64,000 bases of DNA from Acanthaster planci (taxonomy: Eukaryota; Echinodermata; Asteroidea; Valvatida; Acanthasteridae): contig NW_019091362.1 in NCBI RefSeq assembly GCF_001949145.1, forward strand, positions 1,686,522-1,750,521, in the 5' to 3' direction. Below are positions 63,601 through 64,000 of this stretch, piece by piece. The notes under the pieces were generated by a model, which saw only the letters and a program-made list of their open reading frames with translations, made no database searches and was not told the origin of the DNA. The translations under genes and the position numbers were made by a program. The stretch's first letter is position 1. Every line of letters starts with the position of its first letter.

Positions 63601-64000
63601 CATTGTTGTGCTCTGCGCATGTGTTTTCACCACCGGGATTCACAAATGCTCATTATACATGTGTCGTCAACAGTGATTTTTCAGGCAGTGGAGTCACGAA
63701 AACCTTTCATTGTAACAGGAATTTTGTACAATGCAATTTCGCTGTAAGTGATTTTCTCCCCATAGAAATGTGCGCATTTTCACCGGGATCACAGATTTGT
63801 GATTGTTATAACCGGAATTTATTATGGCCAATTTCATAATAACGAGAGTTGACTGTAGACGTAACATTTCCCATATTTACCTTAAATAACAGGCAAAAAT
63901 GTTAGAAACCTTCTGGCATTGAAACGAGAGTGATTTGTGTTAAAAGTTATTTCAAACTGTATTGTAGCTTAACCCTCCTTTGGTTTTACAGCTCAGATGT
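51630..64000 (+). CDS. ERP44: ER resident protein 44 (thioredoxin family), exons 1-10, 3' end outside window
   Basis: ERp44 is a PDI-family chaperone that cycles between ER and cis-Golgi, forms mixed disulfides with clients and retains Ero1 and unassembled cargo. Exons: 51630-51725, 54273-54391, 57507-57622, 58455-58639, 59151-59266, 59405-59462, 59707-59823, 60462-60573, 62132-62273, 63992-64000 (cut by the window end). All have GT/AG borders with matching phases, about 356 codons in view. A signal peptide is predicted from hydrophobic FVLKCLPFVLLILV. The thioredoxin-like a domain has FVNFYANWCRFSQML, with the monothiol CRFS site at residues 73-76, then YHISKYPTLKMFRNG. The b and b' domains follow, including VREITFENGEELTEEGLPFL and PVIAIDSFRHMYLF. 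The first ATG has a strong context (AAAATGG). A second in-frame ATG at 51675 would give a shorter, more typical signal peptide. The C-terminal tail and RDEL-type retention signal lie beyond the window. Confidence 0.97.
52562..52650 (+). mobile_element. tRNA-derived SINE head
   Basis: GGGTAGCTCAGTTCGTAGAG gives a near-canonical tRNA A box, and ATGTTCAAATCCCGC gives a B box (GTTCAAATCC) about 35 bases later. The acceptor arms do not pair properly, and a TTAATTTCTTTGTTCATC tail follows, so this is a SINE rather than a tRNA gene. It lies in ERP44 intron 1. Confidence 0.65.
57038..57091. repeat. Telomere-like-ended hairpin, copy 3
   Basis: The most perfect member of the family: 57038-57058 and 57071-57091 are exact 21-bp reverse complements that begin AACCCTAACAGTCCTC and end GTTAGGGTT. 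The loop is 12 bases (CCAACAGGTGAA). It lies in ERP44 intron 2. The perfect stem implies recent origin or maintenance by gene conversion. Confidence 0.85.
57925..58045 (+). mobile_element. tRNA-derived SINE
   Basis: A box TGGTGTAGTGGG at 57935-57946 and a perfect B box GGTTCGATTCC at 57977-57987 with natural spacing. A GGCTCGGTCCACACATGG body and TTCTGTGGATTTCCCATTA follow. The lack of a paired acceptor stem argues against a functional tRNA. It lies in ERP44 intron 3. Intact boxes suggest it could still recruit RNA polymerase III. Confidence 0.75.
58136..58220 (+). mobile_element. Weak tRNA-like SINE remnant
   Basis: GAGTGTGGCCTAGTGGCACT resembles an A-box region and AGTTTGAATCTC a B box. 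Spacing is plausible but both boxes are degenerate. It follows the better SINE at 57925 by about 100 bp in ERP44 intron 3. Confidence 0.35.
62350..63855. mobile_element. pogo/Tigger-like TIR element, non-autonomous (1.5 kb)
   Basis: The left end CAGTCAACTCTCGTTATTA (62350 on) is matched exactly by the complement of the right end TAATAACGAGAGTTGACTG (to 63855). Both ends are flanked by TA (62348-62349 and 63856-63857), the expected TA target duplication. The CAGT start and CTCGTTAT word are typical of pogo/Tigger termini. No transposase DDE frame was recognised inside. It occupies most of ERP44 intron 9, ending 136 bp before exon 10. Confidence 0.85.

Overview
This window looks like nuclear DNA of an invertebrate deuterostome. 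Coding exons are short with canonical GT/AG borders, introns run from 0.1 to 3.4 kb, and there is no operon-like packing. Three conserved metazoan genes are present. The abundance of the palindromic words ACATGT/GTACATGTAC and GTAGGCCTAC, several tRNA-derived SINE types and many foldback elements suggest an echinoderm, sea-star-like genome. That assignment rests on general familiarity with such genomes and was not tested. Gaps are marked by a 61-base N run at 49798-49858 and by single Ns at 40106 and 41468.

Layout. From 1 to about 16.4 kb no gene could be supported; the stretch holds palindromic MITE-like elements, a CAA microsatellite and CpG-rich inverted repeats. From 16.4 to 18.5 kb lies a decayed non-LTR (CR1/Jockey-group) retrotransposon with a recognisable reverse transcriptase. 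From 18.5 to 22.5 kb there is intergenic or 5' flanking DNA with small hairpin elements. From 22505 to 39545 (+) lies a complete coding set of 14 exons for mitochondrial FAD-dependent glycerol-3-phosphate dehydrogenase (GPD2, 724 aa, two C-terminal EF-hands). Its introns hold a TIR transposon, SINEs and two dispersed repeat families. From 39.5 to 45.6 kb is repeat-rich DNA with two foldback elements that carry a structured-RNA-like motif. From 45942 to 49072 (-) lies SEC61B, the tail-anchored beta subunit of the Sec61 translocon, in four exons; the first apparently codes only the start methionine. From 51630 to the window end (+) lie the first ten exons of ERP44, an ER thioredoxin-family chaperone with a CRFS active site. 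The last exon in view is cut by the window edge.

How the genes relate. SEC61B and ERP44 are divergent, with start codons 2.6 kb apart, and both act in the early secretory pathway: Sec61 beta at the translocation channel, ERp44 in thiol-dependent retention and quality control between ER and Golgi. In human both lie on chromosome 9q22-q31, so their proximity here may be a relic of ancient linkage. GPD2 is functionally unrelated (glycerol phosphate shuttle at the inner mitochondrial membrane) and is convergent with SEC61B.

Most interesting unexplained material: two foldback elements (40431-40637 and 43636-43974) share a 32-base motif with a hammerhead-ribozyme-like layout. Its stem shows two compensatory base-pair changes between the copies. 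The motif lies next to a hairpin that matches the histone-mRNA 3' stem-loop consensus. A family of tiny hairpins with telomere-like TTAACCCTAAC ends, and a 48-base sequence that precedes both single Ns, also deserve a look.
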